Assembly: GCA_004553595.1 (NCBI GenBank)
Contig: SFKZ01000001.1
Location: 124,001 to 188,000, forward strand
Length of the DNA stretch: 64,000 bases
Source of the DNA: Methanobrevibacter ruminantium
GTDB taxonomy: Archaea; Methanobacteriota; Methanobacteria; Methanobacteriales; Methanobacteriaceae
Reading direction: 5' to 3'
The notes under the pieces were generated by a model. That model had not been told where the DNA came from. It worked only from the letters and a program-made list of their open reading frames with translations, and made no database searches. The translations under genes and the position numbers were made by a program. The stretch's first letter is position 1, and each line of letters starts with the position of its first letter. Positions 1 to 8,029 of the stretch are shown here, one piece after another.

Positions 1-1
1 A

Positions 2-274
2 TATCTCCCTACCGATTCAGATGACATTATCAATGACGATTTAAATTATGCATTTGACGGTGGATTAGATGGAAGGAAAGTCATTGACAGGTTCATTAAT
101 GAAGTCTCCAATCATTTAAATGATAAAGGAATTGTGCAGATAATTCAATCATCATTATCTGACAATAACAGGACATTGGATATGTTTGATAGGAATGGAT
201 TCGTTGCAGAAATAGCTGAAAGCGAGAAGTTCTTCTTTGAAGAGATTGTCTTGATAAACGCATATAAAATCTAA
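2..274 (+). CDS. HemK/Mtq2-type methyltransferase, C-terminal part
   Basis: This is the last 90 codons of a gene that begins before the window. The frame opens with YLPT, which fits the residues right after the NPPY substrate-binding motif of N5-glutamine/N6-adenine class methyltransferases. It continues with a DGGLDGRKVIDRFI segment typical of archaeal and eukaryotic HemK2/Mtq2 proteins, and ends in the usual beta-strand pair (FFFEEIVLINAYKI). Family members use S-adenosylmethionine to methylate the GGQ glutamine of release factor aRF1, often with a Trm112 partner. The SAM-binding half and the catalytic NPPY lie outside the window, so the substrate is inferred from family. The downstream SAP-domain gene starts 28 nt after this stop. 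Confidence 0.8.
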   Translation, partial: YLPTDSDDIINDDLNYAFDGGLDGRKVIDRFINEVSNHLNDKGIVQIIQSSLSDNNRTLDMFDRNGFVAEIAESEKFFFEEIVLINAYKI

Positions 275-302
275 ACATTAAAATCAAAATTCTAATGATA
301 AA

Positions 303-917
303 ATGAATTCTGAAAACACCAATACAAGACCACAGTTAACAAAAGACCTAAAAAGTGAAGACTTTAAGGAATACTATTTTTTAAAAAAGGAATTAAAAGA
401 TTTTTGTAAAAAAGAGGGGTTAAAGGTTAGCGGAAGTAAAAATCAATTAGAAGAAAGGATTATTTACTATCTCGATACTGGGAAATCCTTAGATAATTCA
501 AGATCTATCAAAAATAAAAATAATTATTCCAAATCTAATTCAAACAAAGCCACCACTTCTGAAGAAATCACATTGGATTCCATTTTAGGTGAAAACTTCA
601 AATGCAGTGAAGATAAAAGAGAATTCTTTGAAAAAGAAATAGGAGAAGGATTCAAATTTAAGGTAAAGTTCCAAAAATGGTTAAAGACAAATCCGGATAA
701 TACATATCAGGATGCAATCAATGCTTATCATGAACTACAAAACTCAAATGAGAAAACCAAAATAGACAAGCAATTCCAATACAATCAATACATACGTGAT
801 TTTTTCGACGATAATGATGATAAAACATTAAATGATGCCATAAAATGTTGGAAATATAAAAAAAGCATTAAAGGACACAATAAATATGAAAAATCTGATT
901 TAGATATATTAAACTAA
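303..917 (+). CDS. SAP domain protein with DUF6434-like C-terminal region
   Basis: A 204-residue soluble protein. Residues about 27-54 (LKKELKDFCKKEGLKVSGSK and following) form a helix-extended-helix SAP motif, a fold that binds nucleic acid. A low-complexity Asn/Ser/Lys linker follows (about 58-88). Residues about 90-150 (ILGENFKCSEDKREFFEKEI, then a KFQKWLKTNPDNTYQDAI stretch) resemble the DUF6434 domain found after SAP domains in bacteria, as far as I can recall it. The last 45 residues repeat the same kind of segment (YIRDFFDDNDDKTLNDAIKCW), which suggests an internal duplication. The ATG has only a weak Shine-Dalgarno sequence. It may be co-transcribed with the methyltransferase gene. 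The biochemical role is unknown; DNA binding is an inference from the SAP fold. Confidence 0.72.
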   Translation: MNSENTNTRPQLTKDLKSEDFKEYYFLKKELKDFCKKEGLKVSGSKNQLEERIIYYLDTGKSLDNSRSIKNKNNYSKSNSNKATTSEEITLDSILGENFKCSEDKREFFEKEIGEGFKFKVKFQKWLKTNPDNTYQDAINAYHELQNSNEKTKIDKQFQYNQYIRDFFDDNDDKTLNDAIKCWKYKKSIKGHNKYEKSDLDILN

Positions 918-1023
918 ACATAATTGTATATATTAAATTAATTAAGAAAATATTTAAAAATTTAAAAATCCTATTTAATCATATAATCTAGCAAAATTAA
1001 TCAAAATTGGAGATGGATGATTT

Positions 1024-1752
1024 ATGAATTTAGAGGAGAAAAATTCAAGAGAAATAGAAGACTTTCTTAAATCAAAAGGTGCAGAAGTAGTTGGTTTTGC
1101 TAGTTTAGAAGGTATAAGAAACGTTCCAAAGGAGTATCCAAACAGCATTTTAATAGGTATCCCAATAGAAAAGGAAGCATTGAAAACCATTTATACCGAT
1201 GACCAGTCCACATATGTTGAAGCCATGAAAAGTTTGGCATTGAAACTGAATGACATAGTTCTTGAAGGTGAAGATTACATTAAGGAAAACATGAATTACA
1301 ATGCATTGGCAATGTCACGTGAAAGGATTGCTAAGGATTTTGAGGGTTTGGCAAGCAAAATCCCTCATAAGACAACAGGTACAAGATCTGGACTTGGCTG
1401 GATAGGAAGATGTGCATTGCTCATCAGCCCAACTTATGGGGCAGCACTTAGATTATCCACAATTCTTACTGACATGCCTATAAAAGTAGGCACCCCAATA
1501 GATGATTCATTATGTGATGACTGTACAGATTGCCAAGACGTTTGTCCGGTTGATGCAATACATGAAGTTAAATGGGACTCCAGAAAAGAAAGGGAAGAGT
1601 ACTTCGATGCAGAAAAATGCTTTGAATTCATAAAGAAGGAAATGCAAAGAACTCATGGAAAGAGCTTATGTGCAAAATGTGGTCTGGCTTGCCCTTACAC
1701 TAAAGAATACTTAGGAATAGAAACCGACAGGGATTTAATTAAGGAAATATGA
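1024..1752 (+). CDS. QueG-like double-cluster 4Fe-4S protein
   Basis: A 242-residue cytosolic iron-sulfur protein. The N-terminal 150 residues carry the sequence style of epoxyqueuosine reductase-like proteins (FLKSKGAEVVGFASLEGI; later GLGWIGRCALLISPTYGAA). A two-cluster ferredoxin module follows: CDDCTDCQDVCPVDAI at about residues 163-178 and CAKCGLACP at about 216-224. Bacterial QueG is roughly 380 residues, so this is a short form. Archaea make archaeosine rather than queuosine, so the actual substrate is unknown and the name is by similarity only. A strong Shine-Dalgarno sequence (GGAGATGGATGAT) fixes the ATG. Its own promoter probably lies in the 106-bp A/T-rich spacer. Confidence 0.75.
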   Translation: MNLEEKNSREIEDFLKSKGAEVVGFASLEGIRNVPKEYPNSILIGIPIEKEALKTIYTDDQSTYVEAMKSLALKLNDIVLEGEDYIKENMNYNALAMSRERIAKDFEGLASKIPHKTTGTRSGLGWIGRCALLISPTYGAALRLSTILTDMPIKVGTPIDDSLCDDCTDCQDVCPVDAIHEVKWDSRKEREEYFDAEKCFEFIKKEMQRTHGKSLCAKCGLACPYTKEYLGIETDRDLIKEI

Positions 1753-1811
1753 TTTAAAATCTAATTAATTTTAATTTGCTTCTTTGAATAGGCGTTATAG
1801 GGGGTTTTGCT

Positions 1812-2033
1812 ATTTTTAATGGAAGTCCATTAGATTTTTACAAAGAAGAACTGCCCAGATTCACGATTTTATCAAGAAACATTTTGAATTATTTGAAAGA
1901 GGGAAAAACACTTGAAGAAGCTTGCGCTAAGGCAGGTGTTGTTCAAAATGAGTTGAATATTTGGAAGCTTTGGGCAGATAAAGGTTTGCAGCCTTATGCA
2001 GATTTCTTTAGAGAAATTCAAAATTATAGATGA
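1812..2033 (+). CDS. Small HTH-like ORF with a possible ATT start
   Basis: An open frame runs from the stop at 1785 to TGA at 2031 with protein-like composition: FYKEELPRFTILSRNILNYL, then KEGKTLEEACAKAGVVQNEL and NIWKLWADKGL. The middle looks like a helix-turn-helix (TLEEACAKAGVVQNELNIW), as in small phage or transposase-type DNA-binding proteins. No ATG, GTG or TTG precedes the conserved-looking part. The sequence AGGGGGT at 1799-1805 can pair fully with the 16S 3' end (one G-U pair) and sits 6 nt before ATT at 1812, which would give a 73-residue protein starting (M)FNGSPLDFY. Either ATT is used, or the start codon has mutated from ATG and the gene is dead. I do not recognise a specific family. 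Confidence 0.45.
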   Translation: MFNGSPLDFYKEELPRFTILSRNILNYLKEGKTLEEACAKAGVVQNELNIWKLWADKGLQPYADFFREIQNYR

Positions 2034-2085
2034 TTTCAACAAGATATGAAAATAAATTGCAATTTGAAAAAATAATTAAAAATAA

Positions 2086-2155
2086 AGTTTAAAGAATATA
2101 ATAAAAATATCAAAAGAATTTTAAAAAATAATTAAAAGTTTAAAGAATATAATAA
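2086..2155. repeat. Direct repeat of 19 nt in the dapF-distal spacer
   Basis: AGTTTAAAGAATATAATAA occurs at 2086-2104 and again at 2137-2155, each preceded by an AATAATTAAAA-type tract. The 51-bp offset suggests a local duplication. No function is apparent. Confidence 0.6.
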
Positions 2156-2184
2156 GAATAAAAAAAGAATTAAAAAAAATAGAA

Positions 2185-2210
2185 AAATTTATTTAAAATT
2201 AAATAAATTT
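2185..2210 (-). terminator. A/T-only hairpin terminator of dapF
   Basis: AAATTTATTTAA (2185-2196), a 2-nt loop and TTAAATAAATTT (2199-2210) form a perfect 12-bp stem that touches the dapF stop codon. Read on the minus strand it is followed by TTTTTCTATTTTTTTT, a U-tract like that of intrinsic archaeal terminators. Confidence 0.6.
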
Positions 2211-3072
2211 ATTGGATTTCAGCATTGAAGACCAATGCTGCAGGTCCTTTCATGAATGCTCCGAGTTCTCCGTCCTCTTCATAGACATTAAACTCTAAGT
2301 CTCCACCAGGTAAGTGAAGAAGAACTTCATTATCAAAAAGACCTAATTTTACACCAGCAAGGGCCGTTGAAGTTGCACCGGTACCACATGCAAGTGTAAC
2401 ACCAGCACCACGTTCCCAAGTTCTCATTTTTCCTTCATTCTTGCTTATAACTTCAACAAAATGAACATTGATCTTTTCTGGGAATACTTCATGGCATTCA
2501 ATAGCTGGGCCATATTTGTCAATGTCAATAGCATCAACATCATCAACAAAGAGGATTGCATGAGGATTTCCAACATTGACACAAGTTGCCTTGAAGGTGG
2601 TGTCAATAACATCAAGGTCACCGTCGACAAACTCCTCTGAATCTGCAATCATTGGAATTTGTGGAACTTTGAATGTTGATTTGCCCATATTGACCTTAAA
2701 GAGAACAGGTTCACCATCTTCTACAGTAATTTCAATGGTCTTGATACCTGATTTGGTTTCAACGGTCATTGTTTCCTTTTCAACGATTTTATTTCTGTAA
2801 ACGAAATCTCCGAAACAACGGATACCATTTCCACACATTTCAGCTTCAGATCCATCTGGATTGAACATCCTGTATCCAATGTCTGCCACTTCAGATGGCA
2901 CTACAAATAATACTCCATCTCCACCCACACCAAAGTTTCTGTGGCATAATTGTCTGCATGCTTCAGCTTTGTCTGCTTCTGGAATTTGTTCCCCTTGACT
3001 TTCATCTATAATAGGGAAATCATTACCGATACCATGCATTTTAGAGAATTTTAAACCTTTTAAATCTACCAT
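2209..3072 (-). CDS. dapF: Diaminopimelate epimerase
   Basis: A 287-residue enzyme that interconverts LL- and meso-diaminopimelate, the penultimate step of lysine synthesis. Both catalytic cysteines are visible: MCGNGIRC at about residues 79-86 and ACGTGATST at about 228-236. The N-terminal FSKMHGIGNDF motif and the two-fold repeated epimerase fold are of normal length. AAGGTGAT precedes the ATG at the usual distance. lysA lies 16 bp upstream on the same strand, so the two form one transcription unit catalysing consecutive steps. An A/T-only terminator overlaps the stop codon. Confidence 0.96.
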   Translation of the reverse strand: MVDLKGLKFSKMHGIGNDFPIIDESQGEQIPEADKAEACRQLCHRNFGVGGDGVLFVVPSEVADIGYRMFNPDGSEAEMCGNGIRCFGDFVYRNKIVEKETMTVETKSGIKTIEITVEDGEPVLFKVNMGKSTFKVPQIPMIADSEEFVDGDLDVIDTTFKATCVNVGNPHAILFVDDVDAIDIDKYGPAIECHEVFPEKINVHFVEVISKNEGKMRTWERGAGVTLACGTGATSTALAGVKLGLFDNEVLLHLPGGDLEFNVYEEDGELGAFMKGPAALVFNAEIQ

Positions 3073-3088
3073 TCTATCACCTTAACAT

Positions 3089-4372
3089 CTATTGTAAGTG
3101 GTCAGGAACAGATTGTTTTTCAAAGATGTCATCGTAGCTTTGTGCTTCACGGATTACGAAAGACTCTCCATTTTTAACAAGAATCTCTGCTGGAAGAGGT
3201 CTTGAGTTGTAATTGGAAGCCATAGTGTAACCGTATGCACCAGCATTCAAGATTCCTAAAATGTCTCCTTCTTCAATATCTGGAAGAGGTCTGTCTCTTG
3301 CAAACAAGTCACCGGATTCACAGACATTTCCTGCAACATCCACTTCTTGAGTTGGCTCTTCATTCATTTTGTTTGCAACTACAATGTGATGGTAGGAATC
3401 ATACATAGCAGGTCTGAGCAAGGTGTTGAATCCAGCATCTACACCGATGAATTTTCTGTAGCTTTCCTTTACACTGTTTACTTCAACTAAAATAACAGAA
3501 GCGTCACCTACAATGTATCTGCCTGGTTCAAGGTATAAGGTAGGTTCTCCCATATCAAACTCTTCTAATTTTTCTTTGAATAATTTGACGTTTTCTTCTG
3601 CAAAGTGTTCCAAGTCAAGCAATTCTTCATCAGGAGTGTATGGAATTCCAACTCCTCCACCGAAGTCAATGAATTCAAAGTCAATTCCTGCTTCTTGGTG
3701 AACTTTTCCTGCAATGTTCATAGTGGATTCAATAGCTAATTTGAATGGTTCTGGGTCTAAAATACCTGAACCGATGTGAGAGTGCATACCTACAGGTTCA
3801 AATCCTAATTCCTTAGCTAATTTGTAAATCTCTACAGCTTCGGTTTCCATAATACCGAATTTACTCATTTCTCCACCGGTAATGCAGTGACCGTGGTGAC
3901 CAGCACCTACCATAGGGTTTACTCTGAATGAGATTTTTTTGCCATTAGGATCAATGCTTTCTGCAAGTCTTTTAAGTGCGGAAACTGAGTCAATGTTCAA
4001 GATTACATCTTCACTGTTTACGTAATCCATTTCATCGTTTCTAATGTTGTTTCCTGTAAATAGGATTCTGTCTCCAGAGAATCCCATTTTTTTACAGATG
4101 TATACTTCTCCAGGAGATACAGCATCAATGCAACATCCTTCTTCCTCAAGGATTTTTAAAACAGCGATGTTTGTATTTGCTTTACAAGCATAGAATACTT
4201 TGAATTTAGGATAAAATTTAGTGAAAGCGTTATAGAATCTGTTGTAGTTGTCCCTAATTCTTTCTTCATCAATTACATAGATAGGAGTGCCATACTGTTC
4301 TACAAGATCACATGCATCAGCACCGCCAATATCTAAATGGCCTTTGTCATTTATTTTTATATTTAAATCCAT
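3089..4372 (-). CDS. lysA: Diaminopimelate decarboxylase
   Basis: A 427-residue PLP enzyme of fold type III that converts meso-diaminopimelate to L-lysine and CO2. The PLP lysine lies in VFYACKANTN (about residue 64). Other family motifs are HSHIGSGI, the phosphate-binding FGGGVGIPY, EPGRYIVGDA and CESGD, which supplies the cysteine and acid at the dimer-interface active site. Shine-Dalgarno GGAGGC lies 5 nt before the ATG. It is the first gene of the lysA-dapF operon. Its promoter sits in the 188-bp A/T-rich region shared with the divergent Nudix gene. Confidence 0.96.
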   Translation of the reverse strand: MDLNIKINDKGHLDIGGADACDLVEQYGTPIYVIDEERIRDNYNRFYNAFTKFYPKFKVFYACKANTNIAVLKILEEEGCCIDAVSPGEVYICKKMGFSGDRILFTGNNIRNDEMDYVNSEDVILNIDSVSALKRLAESIDPNGKKISFRVNPMVGAGHHGHCITGGEMSKFGIMETEAVEIYKLAKELGFEPVGMHSHIGSGILDPEPFKLAIESTMNIAGKVHQEAGIDFEFIDFGGGVGIPYTPDEELLDLEHFAEENVKLFKEKLEEFDMGEPTLYLEPGRYIVGDASVILVEVNSVKESYRKFIGVDAGFNTLLRPAMYDSYHHIVVANKMNEEPTQEVDVAGNVCESGDLFARDRPLPDIEEGDILGILNAGAYGYTMASNYNSRPLPAEILVKNGESFVIREAQSYDDIFEKQSVPDHLQ

Positions 4373-4560
4373 TTTGTGCCTCCGATAAAAATAATATATA
4401 ATGAATAATTATCTTTAATAATTATCTATAATAATCTAAAAATAAGTTTTCAATAAAATTCTATTTAAACTAATATATAAAATTATTTAAGGAAATTGAT
4501 TCTCCGACGAAAAATTAATTTTATTAGGAAATTGAAACAAATAATACTATAGGTGAGAAA

Positions 4561-4998
4561 ATGAATGGTAAAAAGGACTGGGGATTGACTGTAAGAGGAG
4601 TAGTTAGAGAAGGAGATAAGATACTAATCCTTAGAAGACATCCAAAATCAAGAAACAATCCTCATAAGTATGAGCTTCCTGGAGGAAAAGTGGATCCTGG
4701 CGAGTTCTTTGATGTGGCATTGATAAGGGAATTCAAGGAAGAGACTAACCTTGATGTTAATATAGAAAGCTTGTTTGAAGTTGTTCAAGATGAATTCATA
4801 AGCAGAAGAACAAATCAACCAATAAGCACAGTTCAATTGATGATGAATCTTGAAATATTGAGTGGAGAGCTTCAGATAAGCGATGAGCATGATGATTTCA
4901 AATGGGTAAGCAATGAAGAATTAAAAGAGCTTTACAATGAGGATATGATTACTCCTACACTTAGAAAAACTTTAGAAAAAAGAGATTTTGAGATTTGA
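4561..4998 (+). CDS. Nudix hydrolase
   Basis: A 145-residue protein with a full Nudix box GX5EX7REXXEEX: it begins at GGKVDPGE (residues 40-47) and ends in REFKEETNLDV, so the metal-binding glutamates are present. The N-terminal strand TVRGVVREGDKILILRR is typical of MutT-like enzymes that cleave nucleoside diphosphates linked to another moiety. The substrate cannot be told from sequence; oxidised nucleotides, ADP-ribose and dinucleoside polyphosphates are all possible. AGGTGA precedes the ATG. It is divergent from lysA and apparently monocistronic. Confidence 0.88.
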   Translation: MNGKKDWGLTVRGVVREGDKILILRRHPKSRNNPHKYELPGGKVDPGEFFDVALIREFKEETNLDVNIESLFEVVQDEFISRRTNQPISTVQLMMNLEILSGELQISDEHDDFKWVSNEELKELYNEDMITPTLRKTLEKRDFEI

Positions 4999-5065
4999 AT
5001 AAATCCCATTATCTTTTTTAGTCTCTTAACTTTTTTTAATCTTAAAATTTTTTAAATTAAGCATA

Positions 5066-5710
5066 CTATTTTTCATATAAGCGTCCAACATAAGGATTTA
5101 AATGAGTTTGAATAACCTTTACAATAGGCCCAATTATTAGAGCAGAAATGATTGTCCCTTCACGGACTCCTGCAAGGTATCCCAAGAATACAATTGACAA
5201 AACAGCTGCGGTAATTACAAAACTAGTATCAACAAAAGGTTTTACCTTTGGAAACTCCTTTTTCAAAACCTTTGAAATGGCTACGATTATTCCATCCGGA
5301 GGAAGATAAACCACTTCCGTTTGAACCTCCAGCATCACACCAAAAGCAACCACTACACAGCTTAAGAGAAGTGTTGCAAATTGACTTAAATAATCTGCAG
5401 GATTCAAGAAACTTACCAACATCATTGAAAAGTCCAAGGTAAGGGAAAAGATTGTTCCCACGATTATCTGAAGATACTGTCTCTTTTCAAATCCGCTTCT
5501 TAGAAGGATTATCTGTACAGCTATAAAAATAACATTAAAGATCAAGCATACTGTTCCAACACTCATTTTCAATATCAGACTTGAAACATAAGGAAGACAA
5601 ATGATAGGGGAAGTCCCCAAATTTGCTTTTATTGATATTGCTCCACCTAAGGATATTAAAAACAGTGAAAATAAGTAAATGACGTATCTTGAAATCTTTT
5701 TTATTTGCAT
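5066..5710 (-). CDS. YczE/DUF6198-like integral membrane protein
   Basis: A 214-residue protein with five or six hydrophobic segments. It starts with KKISRYVIYLFSLFLISLGG, followed by IKANLGTSPI, which is characteristic of the YczE/YyaS/YitT-like family of uncharacterised membrane proteins. The PPDGI motif (about residue 138) is also typical. No enzymatic residues are evident. There is no Shine-Dalgarno sequence before the ATG, so translation may be leaderless. It stands alone between convergent and same-strand neighbours. The function is unknown; transport is only a guess from the topology. Confidence 0.75.
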   Translation of the reverse strand: MQIKKISRYVIYLFSLFLISLGGAISIKANLGTSPIICLPYVSSLILKMSVGTVCLIFNVIFIAVQIILLRSGFEKRQYLQIIVGTIFSLTLDFSMMLVSFLNPADYLSQFATLLLSCVVVAFGVMLEVQTEVVYLPPDGIIVAISKVLKKEFPKVKPFVDTSFVITAAVLSIVFLGYLAGVREGTIISALIIGPIVKVIQTHLNPYVGRLYEK

Positions 5711-5826
5711 AAAATATAGTTTGCTTTAAAATACTTAAATAATTTTTTAAAAAAAATAAGGAAAATGTTGCAAAAAAGTAAAATAAAAAAGTAAAAGATA
5801 AAAGAAAAGATAAAATTATGAAAGAA

Positions 5827-6816
5827 TTAATGATAACAAGTGCTTTTCTTAGTCCTATAGCAATTATTGCACATCAAGCATCTTGATTCTCCAGAGCCCT
5901 CCTCTTTCCAATTCTTTAGGAAATCATTCTCTGCTACAAATGGCCTGTACATGGACATGAATTCAATATTGGTTCTATTCAATAATTCATTCATATGTTC
6001 CATGTTTCTAAATCCGCCACCTACAATAACTGGAACCTTAACAGTATCAATCAATACATTGGTATAGTCAATCAATTCCTCTTCAGAAGATAATTTCTTA
6101 GTGAAATATAAAGGTGATAGAGGTCTTGTAACCTGTATGCTGTCAACACCTACCTTTTCAAGCAATTTACATGCTTCAATACTTTCTTTTGCATCAAAAC
6201 CATCTTTTCTCTCATCAAATGTATTAACCTTACATGAAATGTGCAAATCCAAATTGTCTTTCATTACTTTAATCAATTCCAAAATCAATCTTAGCCTATT
6301 GAATACATTTCCACCATAATTATCCTCTCTTTGATTATAATAAGGATTGATCATCTTTGATAGGTAGAAATTATTTCCTAGGGATAATTGAATGCCATCA
6401 AAACCAGCATATTTCAACATTTGAGCAGATGAGATGATGTCTGATTGTATTTTCCTAATGTCTTCAATTGTTAAGTCATTTACGGGAATGTCCAAATCAA
6501 TTCCCCAGTTATATTTGATGAATTCGACCTGACCTAAGATAGGAACATCATAATCATGACATATTTCAGAAATTTTCATTGCCATTTTCATGAAATTAGG
6601 ATTATGCATCCTGCTTGAATGCTCAATAAATTTATCCTTGGGATAAATGGAAAATAGCTCAGAACTAATTAAACCTACACCACTTGAAGCTATTTTATCA
6701 TAACGATCATAAATGGAATATGAGTCATTCTGTTGGGATTCCCATAATCCAGTTCTCATAATCCGACTGTTGAGACTTAAATCTCCTAATTTAACTTTAT
6801 CAAATATGCTTTTCAT
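5827..6816 (-). CDS. Old Yellow Enzyme-family NADH:flavin oxidoreductase (copy 1)
   Basis: A 329-residue FMN-dependent TIM-barrel enzyme. Family features are the N-terminal VKLGDLSLNSRIMRTGLWE strand, the segment FDGIQLSLGNNFYLSKMINP with NQREDNYGGN, and VPVIVGGGFRN, which binds the FMN phosphate. The C terminus carries a compact cysteine set (CLMCNNC, then a cysteine eight residues on) like the start of the 4Fe-4S site of 2,4-dienoyl-CoA reductase-type members, but the protein ends there and lacks the second flavin/NAD domain. A paralogue lies just upstream. No Shine-Dalgarno sequence is present; TATAAAAA on the opposite strand at 6840-6847 is centred 27 bp from the ATG, so the mRNA is probably leaderless. 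The substrate is unknown; it is probably an enone or related electrophile. Confidence 0.82.
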   Translation of the reverse strand: MKSIFDKVKLGDLSLNSRIMRTGLWESQQNDSYSIYDRYDKIASSGVGLISSELFSIYPKDKFIEHSSRMHNPNFMKMAMKISEICHDYDVPILGQVEFIKYNWGIDLDIPVNDLTIEDIRKIQSDIISSAQMLKYAGFDGIQLSLGNNFYLSKMINPYYNQREDNYGGNVFNRLRLILELIKVMKDNLDLHISCKVNTFDERKDGFDAKESIEACKLLEKVGVDSIQVTRPLSPLYFTKKLSSEEELIDYTNVLIDTVKVPVIVGGGFRNMEHMNELLNRTNIEFMSMYRPFVAENDFLKNWKEEGSGESRCLMCNNCYRTKKSTCYH

Positions 6817-6839
6817 ACAAATTAATTAGGTAAAAATAG

Positions 6840-6847
6840 TATAAAAA
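6840..6847 (-). promoter_or_regulatory. TATA box for the OYE copy 1 gene
   Basis: TTTTTATA on the minus strand is centred about 27 bp before the ATG, at normal archaeal TATA-to-start-point distance, and no ribosome-binding site lies between. This predicts a leaderless transcript. Confidence 0.5.
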
Positions 6848-6969
6848 AGACAAGTTATTTAAAACTTACTTATAAGATACTTCAATACATAAAAAAAAGC
6901 GCAAAAATAATAAAAATTAATAAAAACAGCACAAAAATAAAAAAGGAAAGAAAAAAGAGAAAAAATAGA

Positions 6970-7971
6970 TTATTTAAATTTAAAACAAGTGCTCTCTTTT
7001 TTAGAGTAACAATTGTTACAGCTTTGACAAATTGAAACTCCATCACCATTTGCTTTCCAATCAGCTAAAAAGTCTGGCTGAGCAACAAATGGCTTGGACA
7101 TGGATAAGAATTCCACTTTTGAATCATTTAAAACATCATTCATTGATTTCATATCCCTCATTGAACCGCCTAAAATGACTGGAACATCAATCTCATCAAT
7201 CAATTTATCCACATACACAAGGAAAGGATTTCTATCATTGCCGTCATAAAGATAGGATATTGTCCTTGCAGTCAATTGAATGCTGTCAACACCTGCCTTT
7301 TCAAGTTCCTTTGCAACCTTGATACTTTCTTCAGGAGTCATTCCATTTTTCCTTACATCCCAAGGATTTATTCTGCAACTAACATGGAAATCCATAGTCT
7401 TTTTAAGAACCTTGATTATCTCAGAACAAATTCTTACACGATTTTCTGTATTTCCCCCATATTGGTCCTTTCTTTGGTTGAAATAAGGGTTGATGAACTT
7501 TGCAAGATAAAAATTGTTTCCAATGTCTATCTGCATACCATCAAAGCCTGCAAAAGAGAACTTTTTAGCTGCCATAATAACATCTGCCTGAAGACGTCTT
7601 ATTCCTTCCAAGCTTATGTCATTTGCTTCAACCTTTTGATTCAATCCATCATTATAATAAAAGAATGCTAATTGGCCAAGAACAGGCACATCATGATTGT
7701 GGCAGATATCTGTAATTTCCTTATAATCCTTTACAAAACCCTTATAGTTCACATTATTGCAGTATTCAGCAAATCTGTCTCTTGGATCAAATACAAACAT
7801 TTCTGAATTGATCAAACCTACACCGCTTTTAGCCATCTTTTCATATCTGTCAAAGACTTCACTCTTTAAAAATCCGCCAGCTTCTGTTTGTCTTTCCCAA
7901 GTCCCTGTTCTTATGATACGGCTTTTTAACTTTAAATCCCCTAAACTACATTCATCAAATATATCTTTCAT
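6970..7971 (-). CDS. Old Yellow Enzyme-family NADH:flavin oxidoreductase (copy 2)
   Basis: A 333-residue paralogue of the downstream gene with the same architecture: CSLGDLKLKSRIIRTGTWER, FDGMQIDIGNNFYLAKFINP, NQRKDQYGGN, VPVILGGSMRD and the C-terminal CQSCNNC plus one more cysteine. The frame extends to a GTG at 7980, but GTGAT there is the Shine-Dalgarno sequence for the ATG at 7971, which I take as the start. The two copies are separated by 153 bp of A/T-rich DNA and look like a tandem duplication that has diverged. It is an FMN-dependent reductase of unknown substrate. Confidence 0.82.
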   Translation of the reverse strand: MKDIFDECSLGDLKLKSRIIRTGTWERQTEAGGFLKSEVFDRYEKMAKSGVGLINSEMFVFDPRDRFAEYCNNVNYKGFVKDYKEITDICHNHDVPVLGQLAFFYYNDGLNQKVEANDISLEGIRRLQADVIMAAKKFSFAGFDGMQIDIGNNFYLAKFINPYFNQRKDQYGGNTENRVRICSEIIKVLKKTMDFHVSCRINPWDVRKNGMTPEESIKVAKELEKAGVDSIQLTARTISYLYDGNDRNPFLVYVDKLIDEIDVPVILGGSMRDMKSMNDVLNDSKVEFLSMSKPFVAQPDFLADWKANGDGVSICQSCNNCYSKKESTCFKFK

Positions 7972-8029
7972 AATTATCACTATATTCTATTAGAAATTAA
8001 AATATTAAAAAAATAGAAAGAAGAAAATA

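Larger units (their letters stand above)
1753..2208. other. Spacer with start-less ORF, repeat and terminator
   Basis: No ordinary gene lies in these 456 bp. The region contains a 73-codon frame with no standard start (see the entry at 1812), then A/T-only DNA. That DNA carries a 19-nt direct repeat (AGTTTAAAGAATATAATAA at 2086-2104 and 2137-2155) and, next to dapF, an A/T-only terminator hairpin read on the minus strand. Confidence 0.7.

Noticed and set aside
7276..7671. 131-codon plus-strand frame within OYE copy 2
   Set aside because: It is antisense to a conserved FMN barrel and has no ribosome site.
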